Positions 52,572 through 61,552 are shown, counted from the first letter of the stretch. The stretch is 64,000 bases of DNA from Bradyrhizobium sp. cir1 (GCF_014198245.1 NZ_JACIHE010000007.1:248001-312000), one strand, 5' to 3'. Notes: generated by a model from the letters alone, not told the origin. Program-made: numbers and translations.

Positions 52572-52868
52572 GTGCAGGTTCTCGTTCGCGATAACAACGT
52601 CGATCAAGCCCTCAAGGCGCTGAAGAAGAAGATGCAGCGCGAGGGGATTTTCCGCGAGATGAAGCTCCGCGGTCACTACGAAAAGCCCTCCGAGAAGAAG
52701 GCCCGCGAAAAGGCCGAGGCCGTGCGCCGCGCGCGCAAGCTGGCCCGCAAGAAGCTGCAGCGCGAAGGCCTGCTGCCGATGAAGCCGAAGCCGGTGTTCG
52801 GCGCCGGCCCCGGTGGCGAGCGTGGTGGTCGTGGCGGCCCGGGTGCAGGTCCGCGCGGACCGCGCTGA
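52572..52868 (+). CDS. rpsU: Ribosomal protein S21 with Gly-rich C-terminal tail
   Basis: This is a 98-residue small-subunit protein, longer than the usual 70 or so. The core 'VQVLVRDNNVDQALKALKKK' (with formyl-Met at the GTG) and 'KPSEKKAREKAEAVRRARKL' is standard. After about residue 74 it runs into a low-complexity 'GAGPGGERGGRGGPGAGPRG' tail. The start is a GTG preceded by 'gagg' at 8 bases. A good terminator follows. Confidence 0.95.
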   Translation: MQVLVRDNNVDQALKALKKKMQREGIFREMKLRGHYEKPSEKKAREKAEAVRRARKLARKKLQREGLLPMKPKPVFGAGPGGERGGRGGPGAGPRGPR

Positions 52869-52901
52869 TTTGCCGAAGCTTTGAGACCTCAGTTTTCGAT
52901 G

Positions 52902-52922
52902 ACGCGGGCCCTTGGCCCGCGT
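52902..52922 (+). terminator. Intrinsic terminator of rpsU
   Basis: A 9-bp stem (acgcgggcc / ggcccgcgt) with a 3-base loop is followed by 'tattgttt'. It begins 34 bases after the rpsU stop. This fits a rho-independent terminator. Confidence 0.8.
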
Positions 52923-52995
52923 TATTGTTTGTGAGCGGTGCCTTTTCTGGGACGGGGCACTTACCGGTGCGGCACCAGCGCGAGCGAACCCGTAG

Positions 52996-53646
52996 ATGGC
53001 CTCCCCTTTCCCCGAGCGCGGCTTGGCGCGACGACGCCGAACCTGGCAGCAGCCGCTCGCGCTGGCCTTGACGGGGATCGCACTGTGCGGCTGCTCCTTC
53101 GATCTGGGATCGCTGATGCCGGAGAAGGAGAAGCCGCAGGAGGCACCGAAGGCGGCGCCAACTGCCGAGAGCGCGGTCAGCGCCGGCAACGTCACCGAGG
53201 CCCAGGCCCACACCGCAAAGGCCCAGTCCCTCGCCAAGTCAGGCGAGACGGCAGCAGCGCTCGACGAGTTCAATCGCGCCGTCGGGCTCGATCCCTACAA
53301 TGCGCAGGCGCTCTATGGCCGCGCGCTGATCTACCAGGGCAATAACCAGCACGATTTCGCCGTTGCCGATTTCAGCGCGGCGAGCGGGCTCAACCCGCAA
53401 AAGGCCGAGCCGCTGCTCGGCCGCGCCACCAGCTATCTCGCGCTCGGCAAGCTCAAGGAAGCCGCGGCCGACCTGGATGAAGCCTCCGAGGCCGACCCGC
53501 ACAACGCCCAGGTCTGGACCGCGCGCGGGCAGGCTTATGAGCGGCTCGGCGACAGGGCCAAGGCGGCGGCATCCTACAACAAGGCGGTTGCCCTTCGTCC
53601 ACGCGACGATGCCGCCCGCAGCGGCCTCACCCGCGTCGGCGGCTGA
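52996..53646 (+). CDS. TPR-repeat lipoprotein
   Basis: This is a 216-residue exported protein. A hydrophobic segment (about 20-31) ends in the lipobox 'ALCGC', so the mature protein would be lipid-anchored at Cys32 or Cys-adjacent. Three to four tetratricopeptide repeats follow from about residue 70 ('ALDEFNRAVGLDPYNAQALY', 'FSAASGLNPQKAEPLLGRA', 'YNKAVALRPRDDAARSGL'). It is probably an envelope scaffold that binds partner proteins (inference). The partner is not evident from the neighbours. Confidence 0.85.
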   Translation: MASPFPERGLARRRRTWQQPLALALTGIALCGCSFDLGSLMPEKEKPQEAPKAAPTAESAVSAGNVTEAQAHTAKAQSLAKSGETAAALDEFNRAVGLDPYNAQALYGRALIYQGNNQHDFAVADFSAASGLNPQKAEPLLGRATSYLALGKLKEAAADLDEASEADPHNAQVWTARGQAYERLGDRAKAAASYNKAVALRPRDDAARSGLTRVGG

Positions 53647-53666
53647 AAACGCCCTAAGCCAGCGCC

Positions 53667-54551
53667 TTAGTCGGGGGTGGAGCTCTTGGGCAGGACGGAG
53701 TGGAACATCGACTTCATGCCCGACAGCATCTCGTCCGCGACGTTGGTCTTCTTCGGCCGAGGCATGGCCCCACCGGCATCGGCACGCAGGTCGAGCGGCG
53801 GCGCGATCACCGGCACGGGAATGTCAGCCGGCGGCGTGATCCGATTCGGATCGTCGATGCCGACCGAGGCCGTGTAGGACGGCGGCGAACCGGCATTGCC
53901 ATACGCCTCGGGTGAGGGCGTGGACACCGTGATCGGCGGCGGCAACGGACGGACCGCGGACGGCTCCGTCGTGACGACACGCGGGGCCTCGGGGACGCGG
54001 GTGGCTTCGCGCACCGCGGGCTCGGGAGTCCGTTCGACCGGCCTGGTCTCGGCAGCCTTGGCTTCGGCAGCTTTGCCCTCAGGCGATTTGCGAAGACGCT
54101 CAATGGCGGCCCGCGCCAGATCGTTGGCGTCGGGGGTCGCAGCCGCGGATGCAGCGGCCGGCGCGGAGTTAGCCTCCACCACCGGAGCGGTGGCGGCCGG
54201 GGTCGACTTCGCGGCTGCCTTCTCGCGCGCCGGGGGGCGGCCGTGCGAGGCGGTGTCCGCGGGAGCGACGTCCGCAGCCTTGGTCTCAGGCTTGTCGGCG
54301 GGCTTCTCGGCCGCAGCCTTGTCCGTCACGCTCTTCTCGGAGACGCCCTTGGCCTTGACGTTGGGCGCGGGAAGCTTGGCGGTGTCCGTCGGCTTGGCGT
54401 CCTTGCCGGCCTCGGCAGGTGCTACCACCGCCGTAGGGGTGTCGGCCGCCGGCTTGGCGTTGATGTAGTGGTTAACGATGTAGGCCCCGATGATCGTCGC
54501 GAGCACCGAGGGGAAAATATCCATCGAGATTTTAGCGAGGTATTTCAGCAT
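53667..54551 (-). CDS. Membrane-anchored low-complexity Ala/Pro-rich protein
   Basis: This is a 294-residue protein with one N-terminal membrane helix ('MDIFPSVLATIIGAYIVNHY', about 10-29) and a long Ala/Lys/Pro/Glu-rich region (about 35-230) that looks disordered. It ends with 'NVADEMLSGMKSMFHSVLPK'. I do not recognise a family. The overall design is like a periplasm-spanning spacer or TonB-like protein, but there is no TonB C-terminal domain. The start at 'MLKYLAKISM' directly precedes the helix. Confidence 0.75.
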   Translation of the reverse strand: MLKYLAKISMDIFPSVLATIIGAYIVNHYINAKPAADTPTAVVAPAEAGKDAKPTDTAKLPAPNVKAKGVSEKSVTDKAAAEKPADKPETKAADVAPADTASHGRPPAREKAAAKSTPAATAPVVEANSAPAAASAAATPDANDLARAAIERLRKSPEGKAAEAKAAETRPVERTPEPAVREATRVPEAPRVVTTEPSAVRPLPPPITVSTPSPEAYGNAGSPPSYTASVGIDDPNRITPPADIPVPVIAPPLDLRADAGGAMPRPKKTNVADEMLSGMKSMFHSVLPKSSTPD

Positions 54552-54640
54552 TTCTCGGCCACTCCCCGCGCGACCAGATGCGGGAACTTTGGGGCAATTG
54601 TAAGGGATCAACTGCGACGGATCGATGGCAAAGGGTAACC

Positions 54641-54925
54641 CTACGCCTTCAGCTCGATCTCAAGGAACACGATCTCAGTTGAGGTTTCGTTAAGTACGTC
54701 GTGTTGGACGCCGGCCTTGCGGAAGTAGGATTTCCCGGCCGCAAGCTGCGCCTTGGAACGCTCGCCCCCGGGCGCCACGATGGTCATTTCGCCGGCGACG
54801 ACGGGAACAATCACATAGTCCATCCCGTGGGTGTGGTGCCCGGTCGCGCTGCCCGGGGCGAGCCGCCACTCGGTCACCCGGACCTGTTCGTTGTCGATCT
54901 GGACGTCAGACTTGGCGGCAAGCAT
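54641..54925 (-). CDS. Small cupin-domain protein
   Basis: This is a 94-residue single-domain cupin. Metal-site residues are seen in 'GHHTHGMDYVIVPVVAGE' (two His, then a later acidic residue) and 'RKAGVQHDVLNE' (late His). Such proteins bind a metal or a small ligand. The function here is unknown. It lies 12 bases after the calcium/proton antiporter gene on the same strand and may be co-transcribed with it. Confidence 0.85.
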   Translation of the reverse strand: MLAAKSDVQIDNEQVRVTEWRLAPGSATGHHTHGMDYVIVPVVAGEMTIVAPGGERSKAQLAAGKSYFRKAGVQHDVLNETSTEIVFLEIELKA

Positions 54926-54937
54926 CGGGAGTTCCTT

Positions 54938-56038
54938 CTACGGCACGAAAACCATGAACACGTAGACGGCAAATACCACCATATGGACCAGGCCGAACAG
55001 GACATTGGTCCTGCCCGTGCCGAAGGTCAGCATGCTCAGGAAGAAGGTCAGCAGCAAAAGGACGCTGCCCTGGGCGCTGAGGCCGAGCTCAAGCTCCTTG
55101 TCGAGCGCGTAGGTGGCGACGCCGACCGCGGGGATGGTCAGGCCGATGGTCGCCAGCGAGGACCCGAGGGCGAGATTGATGCTCTTCTGGAGGTCGTTCT
55201 TGCGGGCGGCCGCAATGGCCGCGACACCCTCCGGCATCAGGATCAGCAGCGCGACCAGAAGGCCGGCGAAGGCCGGTGGCGCGCCGATCCTGGCGCCCAC
55301 GGCATCGACCACCAGCGAGAACTTCTTGGCCAGCAGCACGACCGCCAGCAGCGAGACCAGGAGCAGCGCCACGGTGAGCGCGAGCGCTCCGACCGACAGG
55401 TGCACCGCCCCGCCCTCGCCCTCGGCCCGTTCATGAACGAAGTAATCCTTGTGCAGGACGGTCTGGGTGTAGAGGAACACCGCGTAAAGCGCGAGCGTAA
55501 CCACATCGACGAAGCCGAGCTGGACGGTCGAATAGACCGGTCCCGGCGTGGTGGTCGTGTAGTTCGGCATGATCAGCGTGATGGTCGCGAGCGCGAACAG
55601 GACGCTGAGATAGACGTTGGCGCCGGAGAGCTGAAAGCCCTGCTCGCGATAGCGCAGGCCGCCGATGAAGATGCAGAGCCCGACGAGGCCGTTGCAGACG
55701 ATCATGACCACCGCGAACACCGTGTCGCGCGCCAGTTCCGGCGCCGGCTTGTCGCCCAGCATGATCGTGGTGATCAGCGCCACCTCGATGATGGTCACCG
55801 AGAGCGTCAGCACCAGCGTGCCATAGGGCTCGCCGACCCGTTCGGCGATCACCTCGGCATGGTGGACGGCGGCGAACACCGTGCCGAATAGGATGACCAG
55901 CAGGACGATGGCGAAGACGAGCCCGGCCAGCGACAGCGTGAAGACGTAATCCGTCACACTCACGGCTGCGAACAACAGCACGGCCAGCGCCGGGAAGATC
56001 CAGGCCGACCGGGGCATCGGACTATGCGCGCTCATCAA
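54938..56038 (-). CDS. Calcium/cation:proton antiporter (ChaA/y4hA-like)
   Basis: This is a 366-residue CaCA-superfamily exchanger with about eleven helices. The two conserved alpha repeats are seen as 'FAAVHHAEVIAERVGEPYGTLVLTLSVTIIEVAL' (about 56-90, split motif) and 'ILMPEGVAAIAAARKNDLQKSINLALGSSLATIGL' (split motif), each with the key Glu. It exports Ca2+, Na+ or K+ in exchange for protons. Ion choice is uncertain. Another proton antiporter gene lies 46 bases upstream. Confidence 0.88.
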   Translation of the reverse strand: MMSAHSPMPRSAWIFPALAVLLFAAVSVTDYVFTLSLAGLVFAIVLLVILFGTVFAAVHHAEVIAERVGEPYGTLVLTLSVTIIEVALITTIMLGDKPAPELARDTVFAVVMIVCNGLVGLCIFIGGLRYREQGFQLSGANVYLSVLFALATITLIMPNYTTTTPGPVYSTVQLGFVDVVTLALYAVFLYTQTVLHKDYFVHERAEGEGGAVHLSVGALALTVALLLVSLLAVVLLAKKFSLVVDAVGARIGAPPAFAGLLVALLILMPEGVAAIAAARKNDLQKSINLALGSSLATIGLTIPAVGVATYALDKELELGLSAQGSVLLLLTFFLSMLTFGTGRTNVLFGLVHMVVFAVYVFMVFVP

Positions 56039-56084
56039 CCGCTTCCATTTGCTCGAGTGAGCAGTATCAAATCAGGCGCGAGAT

Positions 56085-57527
56085 TCAATGCAAGTGCAGG
56101 ATCGGCGCGATCGGCAGCAAGGTCAGCAGCAGGAACAGCGGGATCAGCACGGCGCCGGCGCGCAGGAGATAGCCGAAGAAGCTCGGCATCTCGATGCCGT
56201 TCTCATTGGCGATGCTGCTGACCATGAAGTTCGGCGCATTGCCGATATAGGTGAGCGCGCCCATGTAGACCGCGCCCATGGAGATGGAGGCGAGCGTGCC
56301 GGACAAGGCATGCATCAGCACTTGCGGGTCCCCGCCCGCCAGCTCGAAGAACAACAGATAGGTCGGCGCATTGTCGAGGAACGCCGACATCAGGCCGGTG
56401 CACCAGAAATAGGCGACCTCGCGCGGCGCGCCGTCCGGCGCCGTCACGGCCGACAACAGCCAGGCGAAGGCGCCGTGATGGCCGGCATTGAGCATGGCAA
56501 TGACCGGAATGATGGCGACGAAGATGGCCGCGAACAGCTTTGCGACCTCGCGGATCGGCTCCCAGGTGAAACCGTTGGCCTGCCGGTGCTCGTCCGGCGT
56601 CAGCCACACCGACAGCGCCGCAATCGCCAGCAGCGCCACGTTGCGGGCGGCGTCTTCCAGCTCCAGCTTCGTTCCGAGAACGTCGAAGGCGATGCCGGGC
56701 TTCCACATCGCCGACACCAGCAGGCTGGCGACGATGGCTGCGATCAGCACCAGATTGACGAGGCCGCGGATCCGCACCGGCTCCGCAGGACCCGCGTCGC
56801 TGAGCACCGGCTCGCTCCTGAAACGCCAGACGTCGACGGCGGCGAAAATGACGAGCAGCAGTCCGGCAACGATCACCGTCTGCAGCCAGATGTTCCGCGT
56901 GGTCCAGAAGAAGTCGACGCCGTGCAGGAAGCCTACGAACAGCGGGGGATCGCCAAGCGGGCTCAGCGCGCCGCCGACATTGGCGACCAGGATGATGAAG
57001 AAGATGACGACATGAGCGTTGTGGCGCCGCGGCCGGTTGGCGCGGATCAGGGGGCGGATCAGGATCATCGCGGCTCCGGTGGTGCCGACAATGCTCGCCC
57101 CCAACGTGCCGAGTGCGAGGATGCCGACATTGGTCGCCGGCGTGGCCTTGATGTCGCCAGTGATGAGAATGCCGCCGGCCACGACGTAGAGCGAGAACAG
57201 CAGCACGATGAAGCCGAGATATTCGGCAAGCAGAGCATGGACCAGCGTCGCCAGTGCCGCCATGGTTCCGGCAAAGATGGCGAGCGAGACGAGCGCCAGC
57301 AGCGACCAAGCCGCGGCGATCTTGCCGTAATGATGGTGCCAGATCTTCGGAAACAGCAGCGGTCCGAGCGCGATCGACAACAACAGGCCGGCAAAGGGCA
57401 GCGCATAGGGCCAGCGCATCGCCGCACCGTCGAGCTCGGTCGCGGCCCATGCCTGCTGCGGCAACAAAGTGAGGATGGCGGCGAAGCATACGCCCCGGAG
57501 CCGCGTGACGAGTCGCTCAGGATTCAA
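56085..57527 (-). CDS. NhaD-type sodium:proton antiporter
   Basis: This is a 480-residue ion-transporter-superfamily protein with a cleavable N-terminal signal ('LLPQQAWAATE') and about 13 helices. Marks are 'NVGGALSPLGDPPLFVGFLHG' and 'SAFLDNAPTYLLFFELAGGD'. The likely start is a TTG 8 bases after 'gagg', overlapping the end of the upstream hydrolase gene. Any ATG upstream would lie deep inside that gene. It exports Na+ or Li+. Confidence 0.85.
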   Translation of the reverse strand: MNPERLVTRLRGVCFAAILTLLPQQAWAATELDGAAMRWPYALPFAGLLLSIALGPLLFPKIWHHHYGKIAAAWSLLALVSLAIFAGTMAALATLVHALLAEYLGFIVLLFSLYVVAGGILITGDIKATPATNVGILALGTLGASIVGTTGAAMILIRPLIRANRPRRHNAHVVIFFIILVANVGGALSPLGDPPLFVGFLHGVDFFWTTRNIWLQTVIVAGLLLVIFAAVDVWRFRSEPVLSDAGPAEPVRIRGLVNLVLIAAIVASLLVSAMWKPGIAFDVLGTKLELEDAARNVALLAIAALSVWLTPDEHRQANGFTWEPIREVAKLFAAIFVAIIPVIAMLNAGHHGAFAWLLSAVTAPDGAPREVAYFWCTGLMSAFLDNAPTYLLFFELAGGDPQVLMHALSGTLASISMGAVYMGALTYIGNAPNFMVSSIANENGIEMPSFFGYLLRAGAVLIPLFLLLTLLPIAPILHLH

Positions 57528-58314
57528 TGAAGCGCCTCGCTGTCTCGATCGCGCCGAACGCATCGAGGTTGTCGTGTCCGCCGCCCGCAAAGCGAACGAA
57601 CTGCTTCGGTTCATGCGCGAGCGCGCACAGACGCTCTCCGAACACGAGCGAAATGGCAAGGTCATTGGTGCCATGCATCACCAATAGCGGCACCGTGACG
57701 CGCGCGATCCGCTCGTCGGAGCGAAACTGATCGCGCATCAGGAGGCGGACCGGAACGAAGCGGAACGCCGCGGCAGCGACATCGACCGTCGAGGTGTACG
57801 GCGCCTCCAGGATCAATTTGCCGACGGGATGTTCGGACGCGATGGCAACCGCGACGCCCGTCCCGAGCGAAAAGCCCCAGGCAACGATTCGCTCGGCGGC
57901 ATAGCGGGCAGTGGTGAAGGCGTAGGCGGCAGCGGCATCGCGCAACAGCCCCTCCTCGCTCGGCGCCCCGCTCGAGCCGGCATAGCCGCGATAGGACAGC
58001 GCCACGAGGCCGGTCCCATCCGCGGTCATCGCCTTGAAGCGGCTGACGCCGCCCGCAAGAAAATCGCCGTTCCCCGGGAAATAGAGGATGACCGGACGGC
58101 CCGGCTTGGCCGGCACGTGCCAGACAATGACCTTCTCACCATCCGACGTGGTCAGGACATGCTCTTCCGCCTCGGGAATGCCAGCGGCATCGGGTGCGGT
58201 GCGGCCGACCGGCGGGATCGGAAACAGCATCTCGCGCTGGCGGACATACAGCACGACGAGACCGACAAGATAGACGGTCACGAGCAGAATTGCGATCCAC
58301 TTGACGATGGTCAT
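57517..58314 (-). CDS. Membrane-anchored alpha/beta hydrolase
   Basis: This is a 265-residue protein with one N-terminal membrane helix (about 5-24) and an alpha/beta-hydrolase fold. The nucleophile is Ser in 'WGFSLGTGVAVA' near residue 133. The acid and base are in 'VMHGTNDLAIS' (Asp) and 'FAGGGHDNLD' (His). It resembles the BEM46/ABHD13 group. The substrate is unknown. The start is uncertain: a GTG seven codons upstream abuts the preceding small gene. Its end overlaps the start of the nhaD-like gene by 11 bases. Confidence 0.83.
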   Translation of the reverse strand: MTIVKWIAILLVTVYLVGLVVLYVRQREMLFPIPPVGRTAPDAAGIPEAEEHVLTTSDGEKVIVWHVPAKPGRPVILYFPGNGDFLAGGVSRFKAMTADGTGLVALSYRGYAGSSGAPSEEGLLRDAAAAYAFTTARYAAERIVAWGFSLGTGVAVAIASEHPVGKLILEAPYTSTVDVAAAAFRFVPVRLLMRDQFRSDERIARVTVPLLVMHGTNDLAISLVFGERLCALAHEPKQFVRFAGGGHDNLDAFGAIETARRFIES

Positions 58315-58336
58315 GATGAGGCGGCCGGTCTCCACC

Positions 58337-58507
58337 TCAGGGCTTGCGACTGCTCCGCAGCAATTTCATGACGTCGGGCCGCAGACTCGCCGGAACGTCG
58401 CGACAGCCGCACGCCGCCTTGTGGGCGGCGTGCCAGGCGATGCGCCGCTCGCGCGTCGCCTTGGGCGGCATGCGATGGGACCGGTGCCAATCCTTGTTGA
58501 TGGCCAC
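58337..58507 (-). CDS. Conserved small Cys/His/Arg-rich protein
   Basis: This is a 56-residue basic protein starting 'VAINKDWHRSHRMPPKATRE', continuing 'RRIAWHAAHKAACGCRDVPA' and ending 'SLRPDVMKLLRSSRKP'. The 'KDWHxxHRMP...RxxWHxxHxxACxCR' pattern recurs in small Bradyrhizobium proteins in my memory and looks like a possible metal site (His and Cys). The start is a GTG very close to 'gggaggg'. It lies just ahead of the hydrolase gene, and both follow pntB. Function unknown. Confidence 0.75.
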   Translation of the reverse strand: MAINKDWHRSHRMPPKATRERRIAWHAAHKAACGCRDVPASLRPDVMKLLRSSRKP

Positions 58508-58520
58508 GGTCCCTCCCGCG

Positions 58521-59918
58521 TTACATCGCCTTGACGATGTTCTCGGTGACCTTCTTGGCGTCGCCGAGCAGCATCATGGTGTTGTCCCGGTAGAACAGCG
58601 GGTTGTCGATGCCCGCGTAACCCGACGCCAGCGACCGCTTGATGAACATCACCGTTCCGGCCTTCCAGACCTGGAGCACCGGCATGCCGTAGATCGGCGA
58701 GGTCTTGTCCTCTTCGGCCGCCGGGTTGGTGACGTCGTTGGCGCCGATCACGAAGGCGATGTCGGCCTGCGCGAATTCGGAGTTGATGTCCTCGAGCTCG
58801 AACACCTCGTCGTAGGGCACGTTGGCTTCGGCCAGCAGGACGTTCATGTGGCCGGGCATGCGGCCCGCGACCGGGTGAATGGCGTATTTCACCTCGACGC
58901 CTTCCTTCTTCAGGATGTCGGCCATCTCGCGCAGCGCGTGCTGGGCCTGCGCCACCGCCATGCCGTAGCCGGGCACGATGATGACCTTGGAGGCGTTCTT
59001 CATGATGAAGGCGGCATCGTCCGCCGAGCCGAGCTTGGCGGGCTTCTGCTCGCCCGTACCGCCGCCGGCTGCGGCGGTCTCGCCGCCGAAGCCACCGAGG
59101 ATGACCGAGATGAAGGACCGGTTCATCGCGTGGCACATGATGTAGGACAGGATCGCACCGGACGAGCCGACCAGCGCGCCGGTGATGATCAGCGCCGAGT
59201 TACCCAACGTGAAGCCGATGCCGGCCGCGGCCCACCCCGAATAGGAGTTCAGCATCGAGATCACGACCGGCATGTCGGCGCCGCCGATCGGGATGATCAT
59301 GAGGACGCCGAGCAGCAGCGCCAGGATCACGTTCAGCCAGAAGAACACGGGGCTGCCGGTGATGACGAGGCCGACGATGCAGGCGACCAGCGCCACCGCG
59401 AGCACGACGTTGATCACGTGGCGGGCCGGCAGGATGATCGGAGCGCCGCTCATCCGCGCCGACAGCTTCAGGAATGCGATCACCGAGCCGGTGAAGGTCA
59501 GCGCGCCGATGGCGACGCCGAGCGACATTTCGACCAGGCTCTGGGTGTGGATATTGCCGGGCGTACCGATGTCGAAAGCCTCGGGCGCATAGAACGCACC
59601 GGCGGCGACCAGCACCGCGGCCATGCCGACCAGCGAGTGGAAGGCCGCGACGAGCTCCGGCATCGACGTCATCGGCACGCGCCGCGCAATCACCGCGCCG
59701 ATCGCAGCGCCGATCGCGATGCCGACAATCACCAGCACCCAGGCCAGACCGTCTGCCGGCGGATGATTGGCAAGCGTGGTGGCGACCGCGATCGCCATGC
59801 CGATCATGCCGAACAAATTGCCCTGGCGCGACGAAGCCGGGCTCGACAGCCCGCGCAGCGACAGGATGAACAGCACTCCCGCCACGAGATACAGAAATGC
59901 AGAGAGGTTGGCGCTCAT
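58521..59918 (-). CDS. pntB: NAD(P) transhydrogenase subunit beta
   Basis: This is a 465-residue membrane subunit. About nine helices (1-270) form part of the proton channel. A C-terminal NADP-binding domain has 'VIIVPGYGMAVAQAQHALREM' (split motif), 'YAIHPVAGRMPGHMNVLLAE' and 'FVIGANDVTNPAAEEDKTSPIYGMPVL' (split motif). With PntAA and PntAB it uses the proton gradient to make NADPH from NADH. It closes the pntAA-pntAB-pntB operon. Confidence 0.97.
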   Translation of the reverse strand: MSANLSAFLYLVAGVLFILSLRGLSSPASSRQGNLFGMIGMAIAVATTLANHPPADGLAWVLVIVGIAIGAAIGAVIARRVPMTSMPELVAAFHSLVGMAAVLVAAGAFYAPEAFDIGTPGNIHTQSLVEMSLGVAIGALTFTGSVIAFLKLSARMSGAPIILPARHVINVVLAVALVACIVGLVITGSPVFFWLNVILALLLGVLMIIPIGGADMPVVISMLNSYSGWAAAGIGFTLGNSALIITGALVGSSGAILSYIMCHAMNRSFISVILGGFGGETAAAGGGTGEQKPAKLGSADDAAFIMKNASKVIIVPGYGMAVAQAQHALREMADILKKEGVEVKYAIHPVAGRMPGHMNVLLAEANVPYDEVFELEDINSEFAQADIAFVIGANDVTNPAAEEDKTSPIYGMPVLQVWKAGTVMFIKRSLASGYAGIDNPLFYRDNTMMLLGDAKKVTENIVKAM

Positions 59919-59957
59919 CTCAGGTCCCCATTGATCCCATCAGCCCGAGGTGGCCGC

Positions 59958-60275
59958 TTACTTCGACTTCTTCTTGTACATCGCCAGCATGCGCTGGGTG
60001 ACAAGGAAGCCGCCGAAGATGTTGATGCAGGCAAAGATCAGCGCAACGAAGCCGAAGGCGCGCGCCCAGCCCGAGCCGCTCGAAACATTGGCGACGCCGC
60101 CGGCAAGCAGCGCACCGACCACGATCACCGAGGAGATCGCGTTAGTCACGCTCATCAGCGGCGTGTGCAGCGCCGGGGTCACCGACCACACCACGAAATA
60201 GCCGACGAAGACGGCGAGAACGAAGATCGACAGCCGGAAGATGAAGGGGTCGACGACCTGTGCAGCATGCTCCAT
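59958..60275 (-). CDS. pntAB: NAD(P) transhydrogenase membrane subunit alpha-2
   Basis: This is a 105-residue protein with three helices, 'IFRLSIFVLAVFVGYFVVWS' first. It corresponds to the membrane part of the alpha subunit, which is a separate gene in alphaproteobacteria. It lies between pntAA (12 bases) and pntB (39 bases) on the same strand. Confidence 0.95.
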   Translation of the reverse strand: MEHAAQVVDPFIFRLSIFVLAVFVGYFVVWSVTPALHTPLMSVTNAISSVIVVGALLAGGVANVSSGSGWARAFGFVALIFACINIFGGFLVTQRMLAMYKKKSK

Positions 60276-60287
60276 GGCGATCTCTCC

Positions 60288-61415
60288 TTACGCTTTCGGC
60301 TGGAAGTTCGGGTGAATGACGGCGCCATCCTTGGTCAGCGCAGTGGCCTTGACCAGCTCGTCATCCCAGTTCACGGCGAGCTTCTTCTCCTTCTTGTCGA
60401 CCATGGTCTCGATGAAGGAGAACAGATTGCGCGCATAGAGGCTGGAGGCAGAGGCCGCGACGCGGCCGGCGACGTTGGTGTAGCCGACGATCTTGATGCC
60501 ATCGAGGTCGACGACCTCGCCGGCCTTGGCGCCTTCGACATTGCCGCCGCGCTCGACGGCGAGATCGACCAGCACCGAGCCGGGCTTCATCGACTTGACC
60601 ATCTCGCCGGACACGAGCTTGGGCGCCGGCCGGCCCGGAATCAGCGCGGTGGTGATGACGATGTCCTGCTTCTTGATGTGCTCGGCGGTGAGCGCGGCCT
60701 GCTTGGCCTGGTATTCCCTGGACATTTCCTTGGCGTAGCCGCCGGCGGTCTGCGCGTTCTTGAACTCCTCGTCCTCGACGGCGAGGAATTTCGCACCGAG
60801 CGATTCCACCTGCTCCTTCGTCGCGGGCCGGACGTCGGTCGCGGTCACCACCGCGCCGAGACGGCGCGCGGTCGCGATCGCCTGCAGGCCGGCGACGCCG
60901 ACGCCCATCACGAACACCTTGGCGGCAGGCACGGTTCCGGCCGCGGTCATCATCATCGGAAAGGCGCGGCCGAAGGCCTCGGCGCCCTCGATCACGGCGC
61001 GGTAGCCGGCGAGGTTGGCCTGCGAGGACAGCACGTCCATCACCTGCGCGCGGGTGATGCGCGGCATCAGTTCCATCGCGAAAGCGGCGACGCCGGCATC
61101 AGCCATCGTCTTCAGCGCGGCCTCGTTGCCGTAGGGGTCCATGATGGCGATGACGAGCGCGCCGCGCTTGTACTGCGCAAGCTCGGAGGCCTCGGGGCGC
61201 TTCACCTTGATGATGATGTCGGCGTCCTTGAGCGCGTCAGCGCTGACGGTGGCACCCACGGCGGTGAATTCGGAATCCGGCAGGCCCGACTTGATGCCGG
61301 CGCCCGGCTCCACGGCGATTTCGGCGCCCAGCGCCTTGAATTTCTTCACCGTATCAGGCGAAGCGGCGACACGCGGCTCCGACGGATCGATTTCCTTGGC
61401 AACGGCGATCTTCAT
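60288..61415 (-). CDS. pntAA: NAD(P) transhydrogenase subunit alpha-1
   Basis: This 375-residue soluble NAD-binding subunit starts 'MKIAVAKEIDPSEPRVAASP' and has the Rossmann motif 'VFVMGVGVAGLQAIATARRLG' (split motif) near residue 167 and 'DIVITTALIPGRPAPKLV'. The ATG follows 'ggaggga' closely, 11 codons inside a longer frame. It is the first gene of the transhydrogenase operon. Confidence 0.97.
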   Translation of the reverse strand: MKIAVAKEIDPSEPRVAASPDTVKKFKALGAEIAVEPGAGIKSGLPDSEFTAVGATVSADALKDADIIIKVKRPEASELAQYKRGALVIAIMDPYGNEAALKTMADAGVAAFAMELMPRITRAQVMDVLSSQANLAGYRAVIEGAEAFGRAFPMMMTAAGTVPAAKVFVMGVGVAGLQAIATARRLGAVVTATDVRPATKEQVESLGAKFLAVEDEEFKNAQTAGGYAKEMSREYQAKQAALTAEHIKKQDIVITTALIPGRPAPKLVSGEMVKSMKPGSVLVDLAVERGGNVEGAKAGEVVDLDGIKIVGYTNVAGRVAASASSLYARNLFSFIETMVDKKEKKLAVNWDDELVKATALTKDGAVIHPNFQPKA

Positions 61416-61552
61416 AGTCCCTCCGGCGGCGCGGGAAAAAGCGCGCACGCAAACTTAGCGTCACTCCCGCAACGTTGGATACCGGTTTTGGTACCGGCTT
61501 GAATGCAAATTTTATGAGCACCGACGACGCTGGCGGTGCACCAGGCGATGGA

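Noticed and set aside
58344..61502. 1,000-codon open frame on the plus strand opposite the pnt operon
   Set aside because: It spans three well-recognised transhydrogenase genes on the minus strand and its translation is His/Asp/Arg-rich noise.
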